From CAVPWP01 sp050789285 (GTDB lineage: Bacteria; Pseudomonadota; Alphaproteobacteria; Rhodobacterales; Rhodobacteraceae): a stretch of DNA of 64,000 nucleotides. Below, piece by piece: positions 1-8,799 of this stretch. The DNA lies in assembly GCF_050789285.1 (NCBI RefSeq), contig NZ_JBOUVX010000002.1, positions 1 through 64,000 of the forward strand, written 5' to 3'. The translations under genes were made by a program, and so were the position numbers. The stretch's first letter is position 1. The number at the start of each line of letters is the position of its first letter. The notes under the pieces are model-generated. The model had not been told where the DNA came from. It did not search any database and saw only the letters and a program-made list of their open reading frames with translations.

Positions 1-1
1 G

Positions 2-757
2 ATGAGCCCGGACGGCGCCCCTTTGCCGAGCGGCATGGTTACCGGACCGGTCCTGATCCTGCTTGGCCCGCCGGGGGCGGGCAAGGGCACGCAGGCGCGG
101 CTGCTGCACGAGCGCTATGGACTTGTGCAGCTTTCGACCGGCGAGCTGCTGCGCGCCGCGGTCGCGGCCGGCACCGAGGCCGGACAGAAAGCGAAGGTGG
201 CGATGGAGGCGGGCGCCCTTGTTTCGGACGAGATCGTGCTGGCGATCCTGGCCGACCGGCTGGTCGGGCCCGATCTGGGCCAGGGCATTATCCTCGACGG
301 GTTTCCGCGCACCGCCGCGCAGGCGCGCGCGCTCGACGCGCTTCTCGAGACGCGCGGCCGGCGGATCGCCGCGGCGATTTCGCTGGAGGTGGACGATTCC
401 GCGATGGTCGAGCGCATTTCCGGGCGGTCTGCCTGCGCGGCATGCGGAGAAGGCTACCACGACAGTTTCAAGCCGCCCCGCAAGCCCGGCGTTTGCGACA
501 GCTGTGGCGGAACGGCCTTCATGCGGCGCGCAGATGACCGCGCGGCGCTTGTCACATCACGCCTCACCGCGTATCACTCTGAAACCGAACCGCTTATCGG
601 CTACTACAGAGAGCGGGAGGTGCTGCATGCGGTCGACGCGATGGCCGAGATCGCCGCGATTGCAGGGGCTTTGGGACAGATTGCGCAGGACGCGATCGCC
701 CGAGGCGGGAAGGAATGGCCCGCCGCCAAGGCGGGTCTGACAGGGGAACCAAACTGA
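2..757 (+). CDS. adk: Adenylate kinase (probable second copy)
   Basis: Transfers phosphate between ATP and AMP in the cytoplasm. The N-terminal P-loop is GPPGAGKGTQA, followed by the AMP-site segment STGELLR and the DGFPRT motif. The LID region carries four cysteines in two CxxC pairs (CAAC and CDSC), so it should bind zinc as in the long, zinc-containing adenylate kinases. The chosen ATG lies in an ATGA context at the window edge, as if overlapping the stop of an upstream gene; the family's usual N-terminus would also fit the ATG at 35. The canonical adk sits in the ribosomal protein cluster, so this copy beside a symporter is probably a paralogue. That location suggests it serves AMP produced by acyl-CoA synthetase activity, which is inference. 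Confidence 0.9.
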   Translation: MSPDGAPLPSGMVTGPVLILLGPPGAGKGTQARLLHERYGLVQLSTGELLRAAVAAGTEAGQKAKVAMEAGALVSDEIVLAILADRLVGPDLGQGIILDGFPRTAAQARALDALLETRGRRIAAAISLEVDDSAMVERISGRSACAACGEGYHDSFKPPRKPGVCDSCGGTAFMRRADDRAALVTSRLTAYHSETEPLIGYYREREVLHAVDAMAEIAAIAGALGQIAQDAIARGGKEWPAAKAGLTGEPN

Positions 758-791
758 GACGCCGCCGCGGCGGCATTAGGGACGGAGAAAC

Positions 792-1073
792 ATGGCGGAA
801 AGTTCGAAACGCACGGCCGGCTCGGCCGACAGGAATGCCTACTGGTCAGCCAACGTTCGGTTGATCCTCATCTCACTCGCGATCTGGGCGATCGCCTCGT
901 ACGGCTTCGGCATCCTGCTTCGGCCGATGCTTTCGGGCATCGCCGTCGGCGGCACCGATCTCGGCTTCTGGTTCGCGCAGCAGGGGTCGATCCTCGTCTT
1001 CCTGGTGCTGATCTTCTTCTATGCCTGGCGCATGAACAAGATCGACCGCGAATTCGGCGTCGAAGAAGAATAA
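792..1073 (+). CDS. DUF4212 small subunit of sodium/solute symporter
   Basis: A 93-residue protein with two hydrophobic segments (about residues 20-42 and 55-77) and a charged C-terminus. The YWSxN start, the GFWFAQQGS segment and the ending around YAWRMNKIDREFG are typical of DUF4212, the small partner encoded just before VC_2705-type sodium/solute symporters and comparable to YjcH before ActP in E. coli. A purine-rich ribosome-binding site (gggacggag) precedes the ATG. The gene is 13 bp from the symporter gene and is surely co-transcribed with it. Confidence 0.9.
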   Translation: MAESSKRTAGSADRNAYWSANVRLILISLAIWAIASYGFGILLRPMLSGIAVGGTDLGFWFAQQGSILVFLVLIFFYAWRMNKIDREFGVEEE

Positions 1074-1086
1074 CCCAGCGGAGGAC

Positions 1087-2856
1087 ATGATGGATCAGTA
1101 TACCCTGAACCTTCTCGTCGTGGGCGCGTCCTTCGCGCTTTACGTCGGGATCGCGATCTGGGCGCGCGCCGCGTCCACCTCGGAATTCTATGCCGCTGGA
1201 CGCGGGGTCAACCCGGTCATCAACGGCATGGCAACGGCGGCCGACTGGATGTCGGCGGCCTCGTTCATCTCGATGGCGGGCCTGATCGCCGCCGTCGGCT
1301 ACAACAACTCGTCCTTCCTGATGGGCTGGACCGGCGGCTACGTGCTTCTGGCGCTGCTGCTTGCCCCCTATCTGCGCAAGTTCGGCAAGTACACCGTTCC
1401 CGAGTTCATCGGCGACCGCTTCTACAGCCAGGGCGCGCGCATCGTCGCCGTGATCTGCCTGATCGTGATCTCGGTCACCTACGTGATCGGGCAGATGACC
1501 GGCGCAGGCGTCGCCTTCTCGCGCTTCCTCGAAGTCGAGATCTCGACGGGCCTCTACATCGCCTCGGCGGTCGTGTTCGTCTACGCCGTTCTCGGCGGGA
1601 TGAAGGGCATCACCTATACCCAGGTGGCGCAGTACTGCGTGCTGATCGTGGCCTACACGATCCCGGCGATCTTCATCTCGATGCAGCTGACCGGCAACCC
1701 GATCCCGGGCCTTGGTCTGTTCTCCGACCACACGGCTTCGGGCCAGCCGCTGCTGACCAAGCTTGACCAGGTCGTCACCGATCTTGGCTTCGCGCAGTAC
1801 ACCGCCGCGACGTCGCCCTGGTCGATGGCGCTCTTCACGCTGTCGCTGATGATCGGGACCGCGGGTCTGCCGCACGTGATCATCCGCTTCTTCACCGTGC
1901 CGAAGGTTTCGGACGCGCGGTGGTCGGCGGGCTGGGCGCTGGTCTTCATCGCGCTGCTCTACCTGACCGCTCCGGCGGTGGGGGCGATGGCGCGCCTGAA
2001 CATCATCGACACCATCTATCCCAACGGCCCCGAGAACGAGGCGGTGCTTTACGAAGAGCGTCCGGACTGGATGCGGAACTGGGAAGTCACCGGCCTGATC
2101 ACCTTCGAAGACAAGAACGGTGACGGTCGGATCCAGTTCTACAACGACAAGAACGAAGGGTTCGCGGCAGCCGCAACCGAGCGTGGCTGGGCCGGAAACG
2201 AGTTCACCTACAACAACGACATCCTCGTTCTGGCCAACCCCGAGATCGCCAACCTTCCGGGATGGGTCATCGCGCTCATCGCGGCGGGTGGTCTGGCCGC
2301 GGCACTTTCGACGGCGGCAGGCCTGCTTCTGGCCATCTCGTCGGCGATCAGTCACGACCTCATCAAGTCGACGATCAATCCCAACATCTCCGAACGGTCG
2401 GAACTGCTTGCCGCCCGTATCTCGATGGCGGGGGCGATCGTGCTGGCGACCTATCTTGGCCTGAACCCGCCGGGCTTCGCCGCCCAGGTGGTGGCACTGG
2501 CCTTCGGTCTGGCGGCGGCGACGATCTTCCCGGCGCTGATGATGGGGATCTTCTCGAAGCGGGTGAACTCCGCCGGGGCGATCGTGGGGATGCTGGTCGG
2601 CCTTATCGTGACGGCCGTCTATCTCTTCACCTACCTTGGCTGGTTCTTCATCCCGGACACCAACATGCTGCCGAACACGGCCGACAACTGGCTTTTCGGC
2701 ATCTCGCCGCTGGCCTTCGGCCCGATCGGCGCGGTCCTGAACTTCGCTTCGGCCTACATCGTGTCCGGCATGACGCAGGAGCCGCCGGAGGAGATTCAGG
2801 AACTGGTCGAATCGATCCGCGTGCCGCGTGGCGCGAGCGGCGCGACCGGCCACTGA
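1087..2856 (+). CDS. VC_2705-family sodium/solute symporter
   Basis: A 589-residue inner-membrane carrier of the sodium:solute symporter (SSS) family. Many hydrophobic helices are visible, as are the N-terminal signature around EFYAAGRGVNPVINGMATAADWMSAASF and the FIGDRF segment. With the DUF4212 gene just upstream it matches the VC_2705 group, usually assigned to acetate or other short monocarboxylates; the substrate cannot be read from sequence. Two adjacent ATGs offer the start; GGAGG lies a few bases before the first. A hydrophilic insertion at about residues 325-385 carries an EF-hand-like loop (DKNGDGRIQFYN, residues 342-353), reported separately. A strong hairpin follows the gene. Confidence 0.9.
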   Translation: MMDQYTLNLLVVGASFALYVGIAIWARAASTSEFYAAGRGVNPVINGMATAADWMSAASFISMAGLIAAVGYNNSSFLMGWTGGYVLLALLLAPYLRKFGKYTVPEFIGDRFYSQGARIVAVICLIVISVTYVIGQMTGAGVAFSRFLEVEISTGLYIASAVVFVYAVLGGMKGITYTQVAQYCVLIVAYTIPAIFISMQLTGNPIPGLGLFSDHTASGQPLLTKLDQVVTDLGFAQYTAATSPWSMALFTLSLMIGTAGLPHVIIRFFTVPKVSDARWSAGWALVFIALLYLTAPAVGAMARLNIIDTIYPNGPENEAVLYEERPDWMRNWEVTGLITFEDKNGDGRIQFYNDKNEGFAAAATERGWAGNEFTYNNDILVLANPEIANLPGWVIALIAAGGLAAALSTAAGLLLAISSAISHDLIKSTINPNISERSELLAARISMAGAIVLATYLGLNPPGFAAQVVALAFGLAAATIFPALMMGIFSKRVNSAGAIVGMLVGLIVTAVYLFTYLGWFFIPDTNMLPNTADNWLFGISPLAFGPIGAVLNFASAYIVSGMTQEPPEEIQELVESIRVPRGASGATGH

Positions 2857-2867
2857 GCCCGATGTGC

Positions 2868-2887
2868 GGGCCGGGGCAACCCGGCCC
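2868..2887. terminator. GC-rich hairpin after the symporter gene
   Basis: A perfect 8-bp inverted repeat (GGGCCGGG and CCCGGCCC) closed by a GCAA loop lies 11 bp after the symporter stop. No T-run follows, so it looks more like a transcript-stabilising or attenuating hairpin than a strong terminator. It would separate symporter expression from the downstream DUF294 gene. Confidence 0.5.
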
Positions 2888-2953
2888 GACACCGCACCAA
2901 CCGGCCGCGCGCGCACGACTGCCCGCGCGGCCTTTGCTTTCCAGGACACCCGC

Positions 2954-4780
2954 ATGACGCCCTCGTCCGACGCCACGCTGAGCTTTCTTTCCTCGGTGCA
3001 TCCCTACGACAGCCTGCCCCAGGCCGAACTTGCCACGCTTGCCGGGCAGATTGCCCAGCGCAGGGTCGCCGCGGGCGAGACGATCTATGAAGCCGGCCAG
3101 CCGCTTGAGGGCCTTTACATCGTCCAGTCCGGGCAGGTGGACGTCTTCGATACGACCGGGCACCAGATTTCCGCCCTTGGCCCGCGCAACTCATTCGGAG
3201 AGCGCGGCCTCATGCGCGACGGGCGCGCCGCCACCACCGCGCGGGCAGCGACCGAGGCGCTGCTTCTGGTTCTGGCGCCCGAGACGTTCCGCGCGCTGAC
3301 CGAAGACCACACCGCCGTTCGCCGCTTCTTCGAACGCGGGGCCGCGGCGGCGCCCGCCCGGCGCTCGGACCTCTCCACTCAGAAGGTCGAGGCATTGATG
3401 GCCCGCGGCCCGATCTCGGTCGCGCCCGACGCGACCCTGCGCGAGGCCGCCGGCCTGATGCGCGACCACAATGTCTCCTGCCTGTGCGTGGTCGAGGGCG
3501 AGCGGCTGACCGGCATCCTCACCACCGGCGACGTGACCGAGCGCGCCGTGGCCGAGGGTCTGTCGGGCGACACGCCCGTGTCCGGCATCATGACGCCGGG
3601 CCCCTTCGCCCTGTCGCCGGCGGCGCTTGGATCGGATGTGCTGCATGCCATGCTCGAACGGCGGATCGGCCATCTGCCGATCACCGAGGGCGGGCGGCTT
3701 GTCGGCATCGTGACACAGACCGACCTGACACGGTTCCAGGCGGTGTCGTCGGCCCGGCTGATCGGCGAGATCGCCCGCGCGCCGGACGCAGCGGCCATCG
3801 CGCAGATCACCGCCAACATCCCGTCCCTTCTGGCGCAGCTCGTCGCCGCCGGAAACCGGCACGAGGTGGTCACGCGCCTTGTCACCGACATCGCCGATGC
3901 CGCGACACGGCGCCTTCTGCGGTTGGCTGAGGACCGGCTTGGGTCGCCGCCGGTCCCCTATCTCTGGCTGGCCTGCGGAAGCCAGGGCCGGCAGGAGCAG
4001 ACGGGCGTGTCGGACCAGGACAACTGCCTGTTCCTTTCTGACGACGCCCGGCCCGAGCATGACGCCTATTTCGCCGAACTTGCGGCCTTCGTCTCGGACG
4101 GGCTGAACACCGCCGGCTACATCTATTGCCCAGGCGAGATGATGGCGACGACCCCGCGCTGGCGCCAGCCCGTACGGGTCTGGCGCGATTATTTCCGGGG
4201 CTGGATCGCCAAGCCGGATCCAATGGCTCAGATGCTGGCCTCGGTGATGTACGACCTGCGGCCGATCGGTGGCAACGAGGGCCTCTATGCCGGCTTGCAG
4301 AGGGAGACGCTCGAAGCCTCGGCGGCGAACTCGATCTTCATCGGCCACATGGCCTCGAACGCACTGAAGCACACCCCGCCGCTGGGGCTTCTGGGCGGCT
4401 TCGCCACGATCCGGTCGGGCGAGCACAAGTCCGAACTGGACCTGAAGATGAACGGCGTCGTGCCGATCGCCGATCTTGGCCGCATCTACGCGCTGCGTGG
4501 CAAGCTGACCGAGATCAACACCCGCGCCCGGATCGTCGCCGCCACGCAGGCCGGCGTGGTCAGTCCCTCGGGCGGGTCCGACCTTCTGGCGGCCTATGAC
4601 CTGATCGCCGACCTGCGCCTGACCCACCAGGCCGACGAGGTGCGCAACGGTCACAAGCCCGACAACTTCATGGCGCCCTCAAGCCTCTCGGCGCTGGAAC
4701 GCAGCCACCTGCGCGACGCCTTCGTCGTCGTGCGCACCATGCAATCGGCCCTGAGCCATTCCCACGCCGTCATGAGCTGA
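2954..4780 (+). CDS. cNMP-binding/CBS/DUF294 nucleotidyltransferase-like protein
   Basis: A 608-residue cytoplasmic protein with four parts. These are a cyclic-nucleotide-binding fold (about residues 15-130, with AGETIYEAGQPLEGLYIV), two CBS motifs (about 150-275), a DUF294 nucleotidyltransferase-like domain with the GSQGRQEQ...SDQDN motif (about 345-365), and the DUF294 C-terminal domain (about 430-590). The family is presumed regulatory and is frequently found beside acetate-type symporters and a DnaQ-like exonuclease, as here. An in-frame ATG at 2828 would add 42 Ala/Arg-rich residues overlapping the symporter gene; the ATG at 2954, where the cNMP domain begins shortly after, is preferred. 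Ligand and target are unknown. Confidence 0.88.
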   Translation: MTPSSDATLSFLSSVHPYDSLPQAELATLAGQIAQRRVAAGETIYEAGQPLEGLYIVQSGQVDVFDTTGHQISALGPRNSFGERGLMRDGRAATTARAATEALLLVLAPETFRALTEDHTAVRRFFERGAAAAPARRSDLSTQKVEALMARGPISVAPDATLREAAGLMRDHNVSCLCVVEGERLTGILTTGDVTERAVAEGLSGDTPVSGIMTPGPFALSPAALGSDVLHAMLERRIGHLPITEGGRLVGIVTQTDLTRFQAVSSARLIGEIARAPDAAAIAQITANIPSLLAQLVAAGNRHEVVTRLVTDIADAATRRLLRLAEDRLGSPPVPYLWLACGSQGRQEQTGVSDQDNCLFLSDDARPEHDAYFAELAAFVSDGLNTAGYIYCPGEMMATTPRWRQPVRVWRDYFRGWIAKPDPMAQMLASVMYDLRPIGGNEGLYAGLQRETLEASAANSIFIGHMASNALKHTPPLGLLGGFATIRSGEHKSELDLKMNGVVPIADLGRIYALRGKLTEINTRARIVAATQAGVVSPSGGSDLLAAYDLIADLRLTHQADEVRNGHKPDNFMAPSSLSALERSHLRDAFVVVRTMQSALSHSHAVMS

Positions 4781-4810
4781 CGCGGACCGCAGGCAAAGGA
4801 GACCGCAGCC

Positions 4811-5332
4811 TTGATCTTCGAATTCATCGCAACCGTCGTATCGGGGTTCGCCGCCGGCGGCATCGCGATGGCGCTTCGTCGACTGAGTGGGGGACGGCTT
4901 CCGAAATGGCTGACCCCTGCCGCGGCGGGGACGGCGATGATCGCCTTCGCGATCTGGTCGGAATACAGCTGGTTCGCCCGGACGAGCAATGCGCTGCCCG
5001 ACAGCTTTGTCGTGGTGTCGCAGAACAGTTCGAGCGCCCCGTGGCGCCCCTGGACCTATCTGCGGCCGATGACCGACCGCTTCGCCGCGATCGACACCGC
5101 AAGCATCCGCAAGAACGCGTCCGTTCCCGACCTGCGTCTTGCCGACACCTATTTCTGGGGCCGTTGGGCGCCGGTGAACATGGTGACGGTGGCCTTCGAC
5201 TGCGCCGGACACCGACGCGCGCCAATGGTCGAGGGGATTACCCTGGCCGATGACGGCGCGATCCTTGGCGCGACCTGGCTGGCCGTGCCCCCCGACGACC
5301 CGACCCTTGCTGCTGCCTGCGCGGAAGGATGA
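4811..5332 (+). CDS. Conserved small membrane protein, unknown function
   Basis: A 173-residue protein, probably starting at TTG, which is preceded by AAGGAG at ideal spacing. Two hydrophobic stretches lie at about residues 3-22 and 37-52. The remainder is hydrophilic and predicted periplasmic, with the pattern SFVVVSQNSSSAPWRPWTY. It ends 4 bp before the next start, between the DUF294 gene and the exonuclease gene, so it is probably part of the same functional unit. I do not recognise a named domain. Confidence 0.7.
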   Translation: MIFEFIATVVSGFAAGGIAMALRRLSGGRLPKWLTPAAAGTAMIAFAIWSEYSWFARTSNALPDSFVVVSQNSSSAPWRPWTYLRPMTDRFAAIDTASIRKNASVPDLRLADTYFWGRWAPVNMVTVAFDCAGHRRAPMVEGITLADDGAILGATWLAVPPDDPTLAAACAEG

Positions 5333-5336
5333 CCCG

Positions 5337-7163
5337 ATGGGCGAAAAGCTGAGCCTGAGACTGCGCATCTTCCTGTTCTTCGCGCTGATCGGACTTGGCG
5401 GCGCGGCGGTGCTGGGCGCGGGCCTGTGGGTCGGCTTCCGCCGGTTCGACGCGGCCAATCCCGCCACCGCCTTCTGGGTCTCCGGCATCGTCGGCGGGCT
5501 TGGCATTCTTGGGCTGGCGGCCTGGGTCTGGCTTCTGTTCGACGAGAACGTGGCCAAGCCCATCCTGAAACTGGCGGGCGGGCTGCGCACCCATGCCCAT
5601 GCAGCGGGCGCGGCGGCGATCGACGAAGACGCGGCACGCTATCTTGGCGATCTTGGCCCCGCTGCGCAGGCGGCGGCGCGGCGGCTGGCGCGCGCCACGG
5701 GCGAGATGTCGAGCCTTCTGACCGAAACGACCGAGGGGATCGCCCAGGAAAAGGCGCAGCTTCAGGCGCTTCTCGCAACGGTGCCGGCGGCGATCCTGAT
5801 GTGCAGCGCCGACCATCGCGTGGTGTTCTACAACGGCGAGGCCGCCGCGCTGCTTGACGGTGCGCCACCCCGGCTGGGTCGCCCGATCTTCGACGCGCTG
5901 AGGCGCGAACCGGTCGAGGCAGCCCACGACAGGATCGAGGACGGTGGCGATACCGAGTTCGTCTGCGGTGCCACCGGCAGCGACCGCACGATCCATCTGC
6001 GGATGCGCCGCGCGGCCGAAGGAACCGGCTATACCCTTGTGCTGCGCCCGCTTGGCCGGATCTCTACCTCGCGCGAAAGCTGGCCGGTCACCGATTTCCG
6101 GGCTTCGGCGCTGGCGCGCACGCTGGATCGGCTGCTTGGCGCCCGAGGCCTTTCGGTGGAAGCCGCGGCGGGAACCGCGCGGCTGTCGGGCGACCCGCTT
6201 CAGCTTGCCGCGCTGCTGGGCCACCTCGTGGCGCGTCTGTCGACGACCGGGGCGCGGTCCTTCTCGTTACTTATCGCCGAGGCGGGCGATCCCGTCGACG
6301 TCACCCTTGGCTGGGCCGGCGCCCCACCGACAGCGCGCGAGCTTGACGGCTGGCTCGAGGACGACCTCGATCCCGGCGTGTCCTATGTCTCTGGGCGGTC
6401 GGTCCTTGACCTGCACGGCACTGCCATCACGTTGGCCGAGCCAAAGGCCGGCCGGTCGGCGCTGCGGCTGACCGTACCGCGGGCCAAGGGCGACCCGGGC
6501 GCACCGTCGCTACGCGCGGTCTTCGATTTCGCCCTTGCCCATCCCCTGCCCGACAGCACCGACCGCCTGCGCGACCGGGTCTTCGTCGTCTTCGACACTG
6601 AAACGACGGGCCTCGACCCGCAGCGCGACGAAATCGTGCAGCTTGCCGCGCTGCGCATGGTGAACGCGCGCATCGTCGCCGACGAGGCGTTCGAAACGCT
6701 CGTCGATCCCGAACGCGGCATCCCGGCCGCGTCGACCAAGGTGCATGGCATCTCGGACGCGATGGTCTGCGACGCGCCGCGCATCGACACCGCCGGGCGC
6801 CTTTTCCACCGCTTCGCCGAGGACGCCGTCCTGGTGGCGCACAACGCGCCCTTCGACATGGCCTTCTTCACCCGCCATGAAGGCCGCATCGGCCGGCGTT
6901 TCGACAACCCCGTGCTCGACACCGTTCTGCTGTCGGCCATCGTCTACGGGCAATCCGAGGATCACAGCCTCGACGCGTTGATCGCGCGCCTCGGCATCAC
7001 CATCGACCCAGCCCTGCGCCATACCGCGATGGGCGACGCGCAGGTCACGGCACAGGCGCTGGAGCGGCTGATTCCGCTTCTCGAAGAGATGGGACTGGTC
7101 ACGCTGGCAGACGTGATCGCCGCGGCGCGGCGCCACGGCCGGCTACTCAGGGACCTGAACTGA
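5337..7163 (+). CDS. Membrane-anchored DEDDh 3'-5' exonuclease with PAS/kinase-like N-terminus
   Basis: A 608-residue protein. The C-terminal domain (about residues 413-590) is a DnaQ-like exonuclease with all DEDDh residues visible: D420 and E422 in FDTETTG, D507 in HNAPFDMAFF, H562 and D567 in HTAMGDAQ. The N-terminus has two membrane helices (about 10-33 and 47-68), then a HAMP-like and helical region, a PAS-like segment (about 142-240) and a stretch resembling a decayed histidine-kinase ATPase domain (about 255-385; the N-box is GDPLQLAALLGHLV with the usual Asn missing). The ATG at 5337 is 4 bp after the preceding stop; an earlier in-frame ATG at 5250 would overlap that gene. It presumably acts at the membrane together with the DUF294 protein. 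Confidence 0.82.
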   Translation: MGEKLSLRLRIFLFFALIGLGGAAVLGAGLWVGFRRFDAANPATAFWVSGIVGGLGILGLAAWVWLLFDENVAKPILKLAGGLRTHAHAAGAAAIDEDAARYLGDLGPAAQAAARRLARATGEMSSLLTETTEGIAQEKAQLQALLATVPAAILMCSADHRVVFYNGEAAALLDGAPPRLGRPIFDALRREPVEAAHDRIEDGGDTEFVCGATGSDRTIHLRMRRAAEGTGYTLVLRPLGRISTSRESWPVTDFRASALARTLDRLLGARGLSVEAAAGTARLSGDPLQLAALLGHLVARLSTTGARSFSLLIAEAGDPVDVTLGWAGAPPTARELDGWLEDDLDPGVSYVSGRSVLDLHGTAITLAEPKAGRSALRLTVPRAKGDPGAPSLRAVFDFALAHPLPDSTDRLRDRVFVVFDTETTGLDPQRDEIVQLAALRMVNARIVADEAFETLVDPERGIPAASTKVHGISDAMVCDAPRIDTAGRLFHRFAEDAVLVAHNAPFDMAFFTRHEGRIGRRFDNPVLDTVLLSAIVYGQSEDHSLDALIARLGITIDPALRHTAMGDAQVTAQALERLIPLLEEMGLVTLADVIAAARRHGRLLRDLN

Positions 7164-7172
7164 CCCCGCCCG

Positions 7173-7445
7173 TCACCGAAGGCGTGGAAGCTCGGCGAAG
7201 AAATCCTTGTTCTGGCAATAGCCCGGCGCCGCCTCTGCGCGGTCCGGATGATCGGCTTCCCAGGCTGCGCAGGATCCCGGGTAGGGGCACTGGCAGCACC
7301 GGTCGAGGATTGATCCCAGGGCGTCGTCCGTCACCCGGCCGTCGACCACGCGGTCGCCCAGATCGACGCCAAGACGCCGCACCATCCCGCGGGCCAGCCG
7401 CGCATGTGCGGCGCGATCACCCTTGGGGAAAGTCTCGTCGGTCAT
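7173..7445 (-). CDS. DUF6455 family protein
   Basis: A 90-residue protein with a cysteine-rich centre, CCQCPYPGSC, and a late YCQNKDFF motif. This is the pattern of DUF6455, a small family common in Rhodobacteraceae. The cysteines suggest metal or redox chemistry, but no function is established. It is convergent with the exonuclease gene (10 bp apart), and a purine-rich site precedes the ATG. Confidence 0.8.
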   Translation of the reverse strand: MTDETFPKGDRAAHARLARGMVRRLGVDLGDRVVDGRVTDDALGSILDRCCQCPYPGSCAAWEADHPDRAEAAPGYCQNKDFFAELPRLR

Positions 7446-7523
7446 CGCAAGCCTCCTGCTACCCTATGGGGCGCAGGCTGTCACCGGCAGCGGGCAACCA
7501 CCCTGATCTGGATCAAGCGGGGG

Positions 7524-8288
7524 TCAAAGACCGGCGGCGGTCTGGCGCACCACCTCGATCCGCTGGGCGTTCGGCGGGTGCGAGCCGAGGAACCGGTCGC
7601 CCGGATCGGGGATGCGCGCAAAGAATTCGGCCCCCCGCAACGGATCGAAACCCGAGCGGGCCGTGATGACGGTGCCAAGCTGGTCGGCCTGCAGTTCGTA
7701 ATCCTTAGAAAACGCGCGCGAGCCCACGGTCGCGCCAAGGTCCTGTGCCAGCGCGACGCCGTCTCCGTTGAAGCCCCCCGCCTGAGCCAGCGCCCCGGCC
7801 ACGACCGCGCCCAGAACCGCGGTCTGCTGGGTCTGCGGGATATGGCCGAGGATGTGGTGTGCCGCCTCGTGACCAAGGACGAAGGCAAGCTCGTCGCCGT
7901 TGCGCGCCGCCTGCACCAGCGCGACGTTGAACACGATGATCGGGTTGCCGGCCCGGTCAAGCGTCTGGAAGGCGTTGGCCTGCTTGCGCGGGTCCTCGTC
8001 GATCAGGATCGTTAGGTTGCATTTCGCGCCATTGGTGCGGCGAAAGCATTCCTGTTCGGCCACCGGCTCGACCCGCGCGGCGACGGCCGCAAGCCGCGCG
8101 GCGGCGGGGCTTCGGCTGCTTGCGACGGGCACCGGCGTCGGGCGCGGCGCGGCTGCCTGGGATGTGGTCTGGCTGGGCGAGGTCGGCGTCGGGCCGGTCG
8201 ACACCGGGGCGGGCGGGGCCACCGTCACCGTGCAGGCCGCAGTTGCGGCAACAAGAAGGATCGAGGCGGTGGCCTTGCGAAACAGCAT
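7524..8288 (-). CDS. M48 family metalloprotease, exported
   Basis: A 254-residue zinc protease of the M48 (HtpX/BepA-like) type. The catalytic motif HEAAHH lies in the segment LGHEAAHHILGHI, and a later ELQADQLG motif supplies the downstream Glu ligand. The N-terminus is a signal sequence ending near AATAAC, which may be a weak lipobox (Cys19). A Pro/Ser/Thr-rich linker follows. It is predicted to act in the periplasm, perhaps in envelope protein quality control. It is a single gene, divergent from the DCC protein gene. Confidence 0.87.
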   Translation of the reverse strand: MLFRKATASILLVAATAACTVTVAPPAPVSTGPTPTSPSQTTSQAAAPRPTPVPVASSRSPAAARLAAVAARVEPVAEQECFRRTNGAKCNLTILIDEDPRKQANAFQTLDRAGNPIIVFNVALVQAARNGDELAFVLGHEAAHHILGHIPQTQQTAVLGAVVAGALAQAGGFNGDGVALAQDLGATVGSRAFSKDYELQADQLGTVITARSGFDPLRGAEFFARIPDPGDRFLGSHPPNAQRIEVVRQTAAGL

Positions 8289-8385
8289 TCTGGGCGTGTC
8301 CCTTGCAGATGACAGGCGTTAGCTAGGCGGCCCGACGCGCCGCCGCCAGAGGTCGCCCCCTCGACAGCGCGCAGATCCGCCTACA

Positions 8386-8760
8386 TTGATCGCCATGGCC
8401 GAGATCGACGTGATATTCAATAACACCTGCCCGATCTGCGCGCGCGAGGTCGGACACTACCGGCGCGCGGCCGAAGACGCGGGCGCGCCGATCGGATTTC
8501 ACGGTCTGGACGATGCGGCCGTTGCCGCCTGCGGCCTTGACCGCGATGCGGCGGCGCGCCGGTTTCATGTCTGGCGCGACGGAGAACTCCTGTCCGGCGT
8601 CGATGCCTTCGTCGCGCTTTGGCGCGAATTGCCGCGCTGGCGATGGTTGGCGCGCGTCGTGTCGCTGCCCCTGGTGCGCCCCCTTGCTGGGGTGGCCTAT
8701 GACCGCGTCGCAGCCCCGCTGCTTTACGCGATGCACCGCCGGCGCGAAGCCCGGCGATAA
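8386..8760 (+). CDS. DUF393 (DCC family) thiol-disulfide oxidoreductase-like protein
   Basis: A 124-residue protein with the N-terminal motif IDVIFNNTCPICAREV, whose CPIC pair and following fold mark the DCC (DUF393) family of thioredoxin-like proteins. The start is either the ATG at 8386 or the one at 8395, which gives MAEID directly before the first strand; neither has a strong ribosome-binding site. The biological role of the family is unknown. Confidence 0.82.
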   Translation: MIAMAEIDVIFNNTCPICAREVGHYRRAAEDAGAPIGFHGLDDAAVAACGLDRDAAARRFHVWRDGELLSGVDAFVALWRELPRWRWLARVVSLPLVRPLAGVAYDRVAAPLLYAMHRRREARR

Positions 8761-8799
8761 TCGGTTGCGCCGGCGCAAAGGGAACGCCACTCTTCGCCC

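Noticed and set aside
868..2976. 702-codon open frame on the minus strand opposite the symporter
   Set aside because: Arg/His/Asp-rich translation without recognisable domain, antisense to a well-conserved membrane protein; a product of high GC codon bias.
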